Assembly (NCBI GenBank): GCA_030704615.1
Contig: CM060731.1
Coordinates: 16,058,001 to 16,122,000, forward strand
Direction: 5' to 3'
From: Takakia lepidozioides
Lineage: Eukaryota; Streptophyta; Takakiopsida; Takakiales; Takakiaceae
Length of the DNA: 64,000 nt
Made by a program: the position numbers and the translations under genes. The notes beneath the pieces are model-generated. The model saw nothing but the letters and a program-made list of their open reading frames with translations. It made no database searches and had not been told where the DNA came from. The first letter of the stretch is position 1; the number at the start of each line of letters is the position of its first letter. Positions 27,301-36,479 of this stretch are shown here, piece after piece.

Positions 27301-30300
27301 TCACTGATGTCTTCCACTATGAGGATAAAAAATGCTTGGCAGCCTACCTGCATGAGGCCTTGACCTTTAGACAATCGCTAGAACATTAATTGTGGTTCAT
27401 GTTTTCTTCCATTTTGTCCCATAAGCTCTATGAGCTTTCCGCAGACATTATAAAGCACCATTTCATTTCTCTCTATGAGGATAAAAAATGCTTGGCAGCC
27501 TACCTGCACGAGGCCTTCACCCTTAGACAATCGCTAGAACATTAATTGTGGTTCATGTTTTCTTCCATTTTGTCCCATAAGCTCTATGAGCTTTCCGCGG
27601 ACGTTATAAAGCACCATTTCATTTCGTTTCATTTCATTTCCCTTCGATTGCCCTTGAGCAGTAGTTGCTTTTGGGCTGTTTTTTGGCTCTGGTTTTGTTT
27701 CCTCTCTCTTGTTTTTCCATTTGTCCCATAAGCTCTTTGAGCTTTCCGCGGACGTTATGAAGTACCATTTCATTTCATTTCATTTCCTTTCCTTCAAGAT
27801 GCAAGATCAAAAGCATGATTATTTTCATTTAGTTGTAGCTAGATTGATAGAACGGTGTAAATCTGTTATTTCCTGCTTCCACCTGGAACTTTTGAGCTTG
27901 TATTTAAAACACTCTATGTGGGGATGCAGCAAAGCTGTGACATGGATTTGCTGATAAATGATGAGGAACTGGATCATGCCTTGAAACGATTGGCTGAGGG
28001 GCTTGTAAAGGAGCGGTTCCGCACTGCATGGGTGTATGGACAGCTTTCACATGAGAAGAAGGTTGGCATGAATACTCAGGGCGAGTTTGTGCAGATGGAG
28101 GAGAATGAAAAGACTAATGTAGCCACCCTGCAACAATTGGTAGAGGTAAGATTCTATTACTTGACAGGAGAAAAAAGGTGGCATGCATGCTGTGAAATAA
28201 TAATGTGTGGCACAGTGGCTATGGGGAGGGAAGATCTCAGGACTAGCGGTGTCCAGGTGGGCACCCTGACATTGGTTTTCATCCTTGCTGCATGATGCTA
28301 TCTGGAATGGTGCTCTTACAAGTCTAACCTGTGATTTAGAGACAATAGGCTTACACCAAAGGCAATGGTGCTTAGCTTAATACATATGGTCCTATTTCTT
28401 TGGTAATAGCAAGCAGGAAGCGATGGTATACAAACATGATTTGGCAACTGGTGTCACATACAGTTGTATTATGTAATAAGTCCTACCATGACCATATGGG
28501 GTTGTCGCTTCAGGAGAACGAGAAGCTGAAGAAGCTAGTTCTGGAGGTGGATTATCAGCGTGCATTCACCAAGCAGCTCCTATTGGAAATGGATGAAAAG
28601 AGTGAGTCTCTCCTGCAGGATCACAAGAAGCAACAGACCATGTCCATCGTCCGTCACCTGAAGATCCAGGAGGTCTGTACAGCTGGTGCCCCATTATATT
28701 TTTCATTTAAATGCATTTTGGCCACACATGTTGCATATGGATGGAGTTGCACCAATGGATGGGTAGTGATTTTGGACCCTGCTTGCAGTCCTACAGTGAC
28801 AGTCAAGTGGTTCTATGAGCTTTCCGCGGACGTTATAAAGCACCATTTCATTTCATTTCATTTCCTTTCATTTCATTTCATTTCTCCTGTCCTAGGTCTG
28901 TACAGCTGTTGTTTGTTTGAATGCATTTGGCCACACATATGGTGGAGTTGCACCAATGAATGCCCCTAATCTATGAGATTTTTGCATCTCCGTTCTTTCC
29001 TGGTGTTGGGACTTACTAAGGGTTAGAAGAAAGTGAAGGCTGAAGCTTAATTGTGGTTCTTAGAATGATTTGGAAATTCTGTAGGATTAACACTCAAGCG
29101 CATGTGGCAGTTGCTGGAAAAGAGGGACCCAATGGAAGCAGAAGTGCAGGGATTGCGCTTTCAGCTGCAAGAGATGGGGCGTCATCAGGTGCAGTTGGAC
29201 TGTTTTCAAAATGCTCTAACACAACAAAAAGTTAACGCAAAGACATCAACTCTCTTGCAGGCATAATCTGGGCTGATGGGTGATGGCCATTATCTGCACT
29301 TGTGTTGTTTATGACCATCTTGCCCTCCCTCTCTATTCTTTGCTGAGATGAAATGGTGCAAGGCCACAGATTTGCGTTAAAAATCAAAGAAGAAACAGAA
29401 ATGTTGTCCAACACCTTGGTGGGCCAAGGAAAATCCCAGGCAGGGATTCTAAGGTCCAGCCTCCCACAAAAGATTTTGACCAGAGGCCAGGATGGAATGA
29501 TGAAGTCAGTCAGCCAGACATATTGTTAGGTATTTTTGTGCTTAGTTGGCTAGTGACTCCTTAACCTGTTATTGATGAGCCATAAGGAAAATGGAGGCCA
29601 CAAGAGAGACCTAATCCTGCATGAAGAATGTTAAGATGTGAGATGTGCAGTGGAGAGGATTTTGAGTACCTTTCAGATGCAGTTCATGATGTGTTTCTGG
29701 ATGTCTTTTCCTACTGAGCAGGCAGGCCATATGAAGGATATGAAAGAGGCTGGTAGACTGGAACAGCAGTTGAAGGCAAAATCGAGAGTCCAAGAGACCC
29801 AGATGAAACAGCTGCAGCACAAGCTCCTTGAGCGGGAATCCTTTATCAACACATTTTCTCACACACTGTGCCAGATTATTGAGGATCATGATGAGACAGA
29901 GTGGTCAAAACTCACCAAGGACCTCTACATGGTCTATGTTGCTGATGTCCACCTTGCAATGAATTCCGAAGGTTTTGAATCCCAAGAGCAAATACTGCAC
30001 CAACGGTAAATCATAGCTGCCTTGTGCAAGTTCTTACATCTGAAGTAGTCAATCTGTCAATCGGTTTTTGAGATTAGATTTCAGAATGGCCCCCATGAGC
30101 TTCAGGCCCTAGGATCCAACAGAAGCAAAGAACAAAACTTGGCAGCTCTGCACTAACAGTGTGCTCCATAGTGATTCTTTAAATGGTTATTTAGCAGGCT
30201 TGTCCAGGTGCACTTTGCAGCCTCATGCTGCATTGTCTTGTGACTGGACATGCCCATGTAAGACTGAAATGCCCAGTGCTGTTTGGTCACCTTGAACCAT

Positions 30301-31553
30301 GATGTGTTGGAATGACTCAACCTCACTTAGTTATATAAGTCCTTATTTTAACTGGTATGCATAACCTTATGCATGTTGGGCCAGGAAAACACTCGAAAGA
30401 TTTGTGGTGGTGCTGCAGGAGGCAATCACTCGGAAAGACAAGGAACATGCACGTGAAGCACTGCGGTTTGTCCAGGAAAACTTGCGTCTGCTCCATGAGT
30501 TCTCTGACTCCACCCGAAATGTCCGACGCTTGGCTTTTCTGGTTAAGGAGCTCCAGGTATTGTAGGGCCCTGAGTTTGTTTATGGACTTATAACTCATCT
30601 GATGCATTTGATAGATCAATCTGAGGAGCCTATGCACCTAATCCTTCTCCTTCCTTTGCAAACACTTCAGACTTATATGACTTCTGGGAATGGTCCAGTA
30701 AAGTCTTTACCGTTGAAAATGCGTCTATTGGACGATTGGTGTGAACTTTGTTTTTTGGTCAGATGACTTTTGGGGTGTCTTCGTGTTTTGTCAATTGTGT
30801 GACATACTGTTCTCATATCAATAGGTCTTTTGGTGGTAAAGTTGAAGGCTTCCAGTTTCCCATTCCTACTCTTGCCAGTTATGATTCTTTTGTAAAATAT
30901 TCTAATAAGATCTGGCTGGGAACCTTCTGCAGGGAGAAGTGGCGTACTTCAAGGCAGTTGCTGCAAAGCACATATCTGCAACTTCTTCCACCCTCTCTCG
31001 AATGTCTCAGTCAAGGATGAGCACATCTAGCCCCCCTCCCAATCAATGTCGTTCACAATCAGTCCTTAGCAGACAAATCTCAAGGTTTTCTTCACCTTTG
31101 CCCCCTCAAAATATAAGTGTGAAATTTGACCCTGAGGCTTCTGTCCTTGAGCAGCTGCGAAAGCAAACAAAGTCAACCACCCCTATATCTCAGATAATCA
31201 AACCTTACATGCACCGGGGGTCTATAGCAAGACATACATCCATGCGCCACAGCATGACACGGCCATTGTCAACGGAGCCTGAAGGGCATCAGTGGTCTGT
31301 GAGCACCCCTGATGTTTCCCTTGCCTTGGCCGTGAGCAAACATGAGCTCAAGAAAAAAGAGGAAGAGATTGAACAGTTATACACAACTCTACACCGCCTC
31401 TCTGCCCACCCATACTTAACTCCAGAAAATCAACTAGCTGGAGTTGCTTCAGTACCGACATCTGCAGGAATGGATGACAGCCAATCCAGTAGCACCACTG
31501 GACTTAACAGTGGGGAGTCGTCAGCCAGCACCAGCCAGCCTGCAAGTGCTTAG
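12309..31553 (+). CDS. CFAP57: CFAP57/WDR65 homologue, ciliary WD40 and coiled-coil protein (5' exons missing)
   Basis: CFAP57 is an axonemal protein of motile cilia tied to inner dynein arms and the nexin-dynein regulatory complex; in plants it would act in sperm flagella. Exons placed: 12309-12415, 13868-13949, 14461-14648, 15130-15252, 17380-17464, 18097-18223, 18781-18876, 19300-19441, 20196-20539, 21070-21236, 21836-22062, 23783-24037, 24903-25112, 27930-28145, 28514-28672, 29111-29188, 29722-30005, 30385-30556, 30933-31553 (stop). Phases agree at the joins, giving about 1227 residues. WD repeats occupy the first half (CGKDKVVRLWSY, MRWSPSGHMLAVTS, IAWSSDSIYLSSAGADGTVY); long coiled coils follow from 21.9 kb; the last exon is a Ser/Thr/Pro-rich tail with one short helix. 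The order follows the animal protein of about 1250 residues. Not found: roughly 110 N-terminal residues. Exon 12309-12415 seems to end at a GC donor. A further exon between 15252 and 17380 is possible. Confidence 0.88.
13070..13397 (+). mobile_element. LINE 3' end in CFAP57 intron
   Basis: Codes for the LINE ORF2 C-terminus (CGRFNCPFHDIQSL, FHYEDQKWLTAYLHEGL, then a stop near 13283), followed by the 3' untranslated signature TCCCATAAGCTCTTTGAGC and GGACGTTATAAAGTACCATT. 5'-truncated, in the same orientation as the host gene, within the intron between exons 12309-12415 and 13868-13949. Confidence 0.8.
13460..13802 (+). mobile_element. LINE 3' end in CFAP57 intron, tail 66 bp from an acceptor
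   Basis: Begins with a zinc-knuckle-like CPxCAGNNREIE segment, continues through YEDQKCLAAYLHEALTLRQS-type text with a few frame breaks, and ends with GGACGTTATGAAGTACCG plus (CATTT)n up to 13802. The next CFAP57 exon starts at 13868. It is a neighbouring copy of the 13070-13397 element rather than a duplication of the whole segment. Confidence 0.82.
17840..18043 (+). mobile_element. LINE 3' end in CFAP57 intron, tail about 53 bp from an acceptor
   Basis: Contains GAAATTGAAGAACACTTCTT, the TTAGACAxTCCCTTGA segment, GCCCCATAAGCTCTTTGAGA and GGATGTTATAGTGTATCATT, all family features, although the CATTT tail has decayed to TTTGATTTGATTTC. The following exon begins at 18097. Confidence 0.7.
21318..21440 (-). 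mobile_element. Antisense LINE 3' tail in CFAP57 intron
   Basis: Read on the minus strand: GGGGCCCCACTTTTCTGTTC, CATAAGCTCTTTCAGCTTCC, CTATAAAGCTCCATT, then CATTTCATTTCATTT. It is the reverse of the sense copies and very short, so only 3' untranslated sequence remains. Confidence 0.7.
24415..24575 (-). mobile_element. Antisense LINE 3' tail in CFAP57 intron
   Basis: Complement carries (CATTT)n at 24553-24574 and another CATTTC stretch near 24520, with GGGGACCCCACTTTTCTGTG upstream as in the 21318-21440 copy. No coding sequence is left. Confidence 0.6.
27215..27793 (+). mobile_element. Three consecutive LINE 3' ends in CFAP57 intron
   Basis: Copy one (27215-27470) has an intact ORF2 C-terminus: a HFFFYCPLYYEIRGRFHCLF stretch, then FHYEDKKCLAAYLHEALTF and a stop after SLEH near 27390. 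Copies two (about 27475-27640) and three (27642-27793) repeat only the end of that frame and/or the 3' signature GAGCTTTCCGCGGACGTTAT and (CATTT)n. Copy two repeats the text of copy one almost exactly, so it may be a local duplication. The last tail ends about 137 bp before the exon at 27930. Confidence 0.85.
28811..28893 (+). mobile_element. Short LINE tail in CFAP57 intron
   Basis: CTATGAGCTTTCCGCGGACG, then TTATAAAGCACC and a long run of CATTT/CCTTT repeats. It lies in the 439-bp intron between exons 28514-28672 and 29111-29188. Confidence 0.75.
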
Positions 31554-32520
31554 TGATGGAGGGTTGAGGAGCTGATACAATCAGTGCCTCTGGACAGATG
31601 GTGTAAGACAGAGACCTGACTCATCCCTGTATTTTTAATGGTGTGGGCAAGATGTGGAGCTCCACATACAGGGTTCAAAGCTAGCCCACCAGTGATGCTT
31701 GAAGTAATACATGAGGTGTTCCTGGAACTGGTAATGCAAGGAGCCAACCTGCCAGTAGATAACAGTTAAGTTGAAATATGGCTGAGAGATATGTCAATGT
31801 AAACCTACAAAAGCAATTTCATTCAGATTCACAATCCGAAATCAAGAACTGACTGATGTCTCTGATGAATATTGTTGTTGCTTTCCAAAACATCTGTCTA
31901 TTTCCATGGATGTTCTGGTTCTAATCAATTTCATGACATGAGAAGTCTTTGCACAAGATATATTTATATATATGCAAAACACCAAAAGCATTCTTCACAG
32001 ACAAGAAATCTACAAATGGTTTGGGATCTTCAGTTGGTAGACTTGTCTTGTTCTTCGTTTGCAAGATCTGGAGAACCCATCATTTTCCACAATTCCTCTT
32101 CTCAACCTGCAAGAGCAGACTTGCTCCCCTAACCCAAAACCTTAAACTGATTTCTAAATACATAGTGGCATGGTTGATGTTTACTAAACCTGCCTTAGGA
32201 ACCGAATCAACTGGGGGTCTATTGTTGGGCTCATGTGGCCACCCCATGTGTGGCCAACCATCCACTAACTTACATCGTCATCATGTCAACTTTGTCACCT
32301 TCACTCAAGCTGACTTTTTTGGCCAGTAACCAAAAGACATGAAATGAGAGACTCGGAAGCGTCCTACCTGGCTCATCCTGTTGTCCACCCACATCTAAAC
32401 TTTTCAGAAATTTTGGGCAAGTTCTTGGGGTGTCTCGCACTGATCTACAAGAGATGGGTGGCATGGCAGCGCCCGCTCCTGTTCTGCTGAGATAGGTCTT
32501 ATCCATGGTCCTGTCTTGGT
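31554..32520. other. 3' flank of CFAP57
   Basis: The region directly after the CFAP57 stop should contain its 3' untranslated sequence. An AT-rich patch (TATATTTATATATATGC) is at 31960-31977. I see no gene, repeat family or RNA here. Confidence 0.4.
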
Positions 32521-32527
32521 CTTGCAG

Positions 32528-33417
32528 TGAGCGGGCGGGAGATATCACATGCAGAAGGTTAACGGGCCAGGTTGTGGAGCGGAGATGGACATTCAGCTTG
32601 ACGATCCAGGGCCTGAGACCCTTCTGGGTGATGGCTCTGACCACTCCCCAGCTTCGAAGAGACCAAAAGGTAGGGGCGTGGGTTTTTTGGCTTGCTTGTC
32701 TGGGGAGCATAAGTTACAGTCATCTGGGTCGTAGAGTTCCCTTTTCGCTCACAGTAGAGTGTCACTGTCTTCCTTCTACAAGCTCCAGCACTATCTGCGG
32801 AAAATATCCAAAATTTCTGGTAGGTTTCCCTTGCATGAGAGAGGGATGATAGTTATTCTATTCTGGTTTTGCCATAGCCATGTGAAATATGCTCTCTATG
32901 GAAATCCCGCAGAGACTGAGGGAATCAGGTAGTTCTTGCACGTCGGGAAGTCAATGAAGCATGGAACGACTCAGACAGGAATTTTTCTCAGATCCTTCCC
33001 AGTGGTGGGACAACAGGTTCGATAAGGTGAGGGTATCTTCATTCTGCAACGGAATACTTGTTTGACTTGGGATGATCATGTTTTGTGACTGGATTGCATC
33101 AGTGGCAGTTTTGCTCTTTTAGCGGAGTGGGAAGCCTCAAGCTTTGGTATTAGTGTGGGCCATGTTTGAAGTTAGAGCTGCTTATTGCCCACTGGTGCTT
33201 TTCACAGAGAAGTCAAAGATCAAGACATAAGTGCACAAATGAGGGCCTTCAGATTGAGGGTTACTGGAATCCTGCCTCAATTATTGCAGAGTTATCAGCA
33301 ATGATACAAGGGCCAGGACAAAGCGGTGGTGGTGCCAATGGCAGTGTACACCATGGAGCTGCAGGCCGAGAATACAAGAGGTATTGTCTTGATGGTGATG
33401 CAAGGGTGCCAACTTAA
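32528..33417 (+). CDS. PDF-motif (OSB-like) organellar ssDNA-binding protein, partial model
   Basis: OSB proteins bind single-stranded DNA in plant mitochondria and plastids and carry one or more C-terminal PDF motifs. Exons up to 33026 code LRQEFFSDPSQWWDNRFDK, closely resembling the first half of a PDF motif. Pieces 33123-33146 (RSGKPQAL) and 33208-33417 (SRHKCTNEGLQIEGYWNPAS, ending at a stop) resemble the second half (xHKxTxExLxIEGxxNPxxI). The signature DF pair is not visible. Earlier exon-like pieces are 32528-32668 and about 32757-32819 (SLSSFYKLQHYLRKISKISG), but their frame is uncertain. The 61-bp intron at 33147-33207 is short for a plant, so the last join could be wrong. No start codon or OB-fold was identified. 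The gene sits 242 bp upstream of the PPR gene on the same strand. Confidence 0.45.
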
Positions 33418-33659
33418 ACAGATTCTTTTGTACAGTTATTTGCAAAGCGTATGATTACCATTTGATTTAGAACCCTATTATAATGGAGCAAGGAACCTGT
33501 CCTCTAGAAAGCATCATGAGTTCTGCACGTAAAATATTTTGACGACCTGGAAGACAGTTGTATGTTCTTGAATTGTTATTCTCTGGACTATCTATCTAGG
33601 AGGTTTTAGATATCATCTGAAAATAAGTGTAAAGGTTTGGGTGTTTTATTGCATGCAGG

Positions 33660-36479
33660 ATGGCAGGGGTGATTCAGGCACCTTTGTTTGAATCAGGCAC
33701 CTCCACTGCTTTTCAAAGAGGAGCAAGAGAGGGAGTCAACAACAGGTCTTCTCATACTTATGTGGATGTGAGGATATTGTGCAAGGCTGGACATCTAAAA
33801 GAGGCACTGCAGCTTTTGAACCAACAAGGCTTGTCAACAGACTCCAACACTTATGTCTGTCTCTTGCAGGAGTGCATCAAATTTAAGGATCTAGCTGTTG
33901 GGAAGCAGGTGCATGCGCATGCTATCTTCTCTGGGTCCAAGCCAAACACTTTTTTACTCAACACCCTTGTCAACATGTATGCCAAGTGTGGGAGTGTTGT
34001 GGATGCCCGCAAAGTGTTTGACAAAATGCCTGAACGAGATATGTCTACATGGAATATTATGATAGCAGGATATGCCAAGCATGGGTGTGGTACAGAGGCT
34101 TTTATGATTTATGAGCAAATGCACCGGAAAGGGGTAAGCCCCAACAAGATCACATTCATTTGTGCTCTCAATGCTTGTACTACCCCTGGAGCTCTGGAAA
34201 AGGGCAAAAAGGTCCACTCGGACATCATCAAAACTGGAATTGTGACGGAGGTGATTCTGGAGACTGCCATTGCTGACATGTATGTCAAGTGTGGGAGCAT
34301 GAAGGATGCACGTCAAGTTTTTGACAATATGGCTAAACGAAATGTGATCTCATGGAGCGTGATGATCGCAGGATATGCTCAGCATGGCTGTGGTGGGGAG
34401 GCTTTGGAGATCTATGAGCAAATGATACAGAAATGTGTGAAGCCCAACAAGGTGACATTTATCTGCGTTCTCAAGGCATGTGCCAGCCTAGGAATCCTGG
34501 AAAAGGGCAAAGAGGTACATGCTGACATCATCAGAGCTGGAATTCTCCCGTATATCAATCTGGAGAATACCCTTGTGCACATGTATGCCAAGTGCGGGAG
34601 CCTGAAGGATGCACGTGAAGTGTTTGACGAGATGGCTGAACGAGATATGGTCTCATGGAATGCGATGATTGCAGGATATGCTCAGCATGGGTATGGCAGG
34701 GAGGCTTTCGAGATGTATCAGCAAATGCTACGGGAAAGGGTGCCGCCCGACAAGGTCACATTCATTTGTATTCTCAATGTCTGTGCCAGCCTGGCAGCCC
34801 TGGAAAAGGGCAAAGACGTGCATGCTGCCATCATCAAAGCTGGAATTGCACCATATATTAATCTGGAGAATACCCTTGTCAACATGTATGCTAAATGTGG
34901 GAGCATGAAGGATGCACGGCAAGTGTTTGACAATATGGCTCACCGAAATGTGGTCTCATGGAGTGCAATGATTGCAGGATATGCTCAGCATGGTTGCAGT
35001 AAGGATGCTTTTGAGATGTACGAGCAAATGCAACAGCATGGGGTGATCGCCGACAGGGTCACATTCACTTCCATTCTCAATGTGTGTGCCGTCCTGGCAG
35101 CCCTGCAGAGGGGCCAAGATGTCCATGCAGACATCATCAAAACGGGCATTGCACCAGATATTATTCTGGAGAATGCCCTTATTAACATGTATGCCAAATG
35201 CGGGAGCATGAAGGAGGCATGTTATGTATTCAACAGTATGGCTAAACGAGATGTGGTTTCATGGAGTGCGATGATCGCAGGATATGCTAAGCATGGCTGT
35301 GGTAAGGAGGCTTTTGATATGTATGAGGCAATGACATGGGAAGGGTTGACACCTGACAACATCACATTCATTTGTGTTCTCAATGCTTGTGCTAGCCTAG
35401 CAGCCCTAGAAAAGGGCAAAGAGGTTCATGCTGACATCATCAAGGCTGGGGTTGTGCCATGCATTAATTTGGAAAATACCCTTGTTAACATGTACGCCAA
35501 ATGCGGGAGCGTGAAGGATGCACGTCAAGTGTTTGACAATATGAATGAACGAGATGTCATCTCATGGAGCGCAATGATCACAGGATATGGTCAACATGGC
35601 TGTGGCAGGGAAGCTCTCCAAATATTTGAACAAATGCAACAGGAAGGCTTCAAATCAGACACAGTCGCCTTTATATGTCTTCTCTGTGCATGTAGTCATG
35701 TGGGACTGATAGATGAAGGGCATCACTACTTTTATTCTATGAGTCATGATCACAACCTCACTCCCACGGTGGAGCATTTTGGCTGCATGGTGGACCTTCT
35801 TGGTCGTACAGGGCAATTGGATGAAGCAGAGGACCTCATAAACAGAATGCCCATCGAACCAGATGGTTCGGTGTGGGGGGCCTTGCTTGGTGCCTGCAGG
35901 ATTCATGGCAATGTGGAGCTAGCAGAACGTGCAGCAAAATGCCTTCTCAAGTGGGATCCACAAGATGCTGCAACTTATGTGCTGCTCTCGAACATCTATG
36001 CTGCTGCTGGGAGATGGCAAGATACAGCCAAGGTGAGAAAAATGATGCAGGACAGAGGTGTCAGAAAGGAGCAAGGGCTCAGCTCCATTCAAGTGAACGA
36101 CATAGTGCATAAATTCAGTGTGGGAGACAAATTGCATCCAAAAATTGGGGAGATCCATGCTGAGCTGAAGAGATTATCTGAGCAAATGAAGGAGGCTGGG
36201 TATGTTCCTGACACTTGCTTTGTATTGCATGACTTGGAGGAAGAGCAAAAGGAATTGTCTCTTTGCCACCATAGTGAGAAACTGGCCATTGCCTTTGGAC
36301 TCATCAGCACACCCCCCGGGACGCCTGTCCGCATCATCAAGAACCTTAGGGTGTGTGGTGACTGCCATATGGCCATCAAGTTCATTTCGAAGATTGTGGA
36401 GCGAGCGGTTGTGGTACAGGATGCCAACCGCTTTCACCACTTCCAAGATGGGGTCTGTTCTTGTGGTGGTTACTGGTAA
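33660..36479 (+). CDS. PLS-DYW pentatricopeptide repeat protein, intronless, 939 aa
   Basis: Family role: site-specific C-to-U RNA editing in mitochondria or plastids, the repeats reading the RNA and the DYW domain deaminating. About residues 40-700 are P-L-S triplets whose units recur every 101 residues: MYAKCGSxKDARxVF, WxxMIAGYAQHGCGxEAxxxY, VTFICxLNACxxLxxLEKGK. E/E+ segments follow (GALLGACRIHGNVELAERAA), then DYW from about 800. Zinc-site motifs are intact: HSE (871-873) and CGDCH (899-903), with a PG box (PPGTPVRIIKNLRVC). The last residues are GYW instead of the usual DYW. The ATG follows stop-rich sequence and leaves only a short leader, so organelle targeting is not obvious. Single-exon structure fits the seed-free plant PLS expansion. 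Confidence 0.95.
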   Translation: MAGVIQAPLFESGTSTAFQRGAREGVNNRSSHTYVDVRILCKAGHLKEALQLLNQQGLSTDSNTYVCLLQECIKFKDLAVGKQVHAHAIFSGSKPNTFLLNTLVNMYAKCGSVVDARKVFDKMPERDMSTWNIMIAGYAKHGCGTEAFMIYEQMHRKGVSPNKITFICALNACTTPGALEKGKKVHSDIIKTGIVTEVILETAIADMYVKCGSMKDARQVFDNMAKRNVISWSVMIAGYAQHGCGGEALEIYEQMIQKCVKPNKVTFICVLKACASLGILEKGKEVHADIIRAGILPYINLENTLVHMYAKCGSLKDAREVFDEMAERDMVSWNAMIAGYAQHGYGREAFEMYQQMLRERVPPDKVTFICILNVCASLAALEKGKDVHAAIIKAGIAPYINLENTLVNMYAKCGSMKDARQVFDNMAHRNVVSWSAMIAGYAQHGCSKDAFEMYEQMQQHGVIADRVTFTSILNVCAVLAALQRGQDVHADIIKTGIAPDIILENALINMYAKCGSMKEACYVFNSMAKRDVVSWSAMIAGYAKHGCGKEAFDMYEAMTWEGLTPDNITFICVLNACASLAALEKGKEVHADIIKAGVVPCINLENTLVNMYAKCGSVKDARQVFDNMNERDVISWSAMITGYGQHGCGREALQIFEQMQQEGFKSDTVAFICLLCACSHVGLIDEGHHYFYSMSHDHNLTPTVEHFGCMVDLLGRTGQLDEAEDLINRMPIEPDGSVWGALLGACRIHGNVELAERAAKCLLKWDPQDAATYVLLSNIYAAAGRWQDTAKVRKMMQDRGVRKEQGLSSIQVNDIVHKFSVGDKLHPKIGEIHAELKRLSEQMKEAGYVPDTCFVLHDLEEEQKELSLCHHSEKLAIAFGLISTPPGTPVRIIKNLRVCGDCHMAIKFISKIVERAVVVQDANRFHHFQDGVCSCGGYW

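Noticed and set aside
31949-32329. 126-codon frame after CFAP57
   Set aside because: Low-complexity start, no homology recognised, overlapped by other open frames of equal length.
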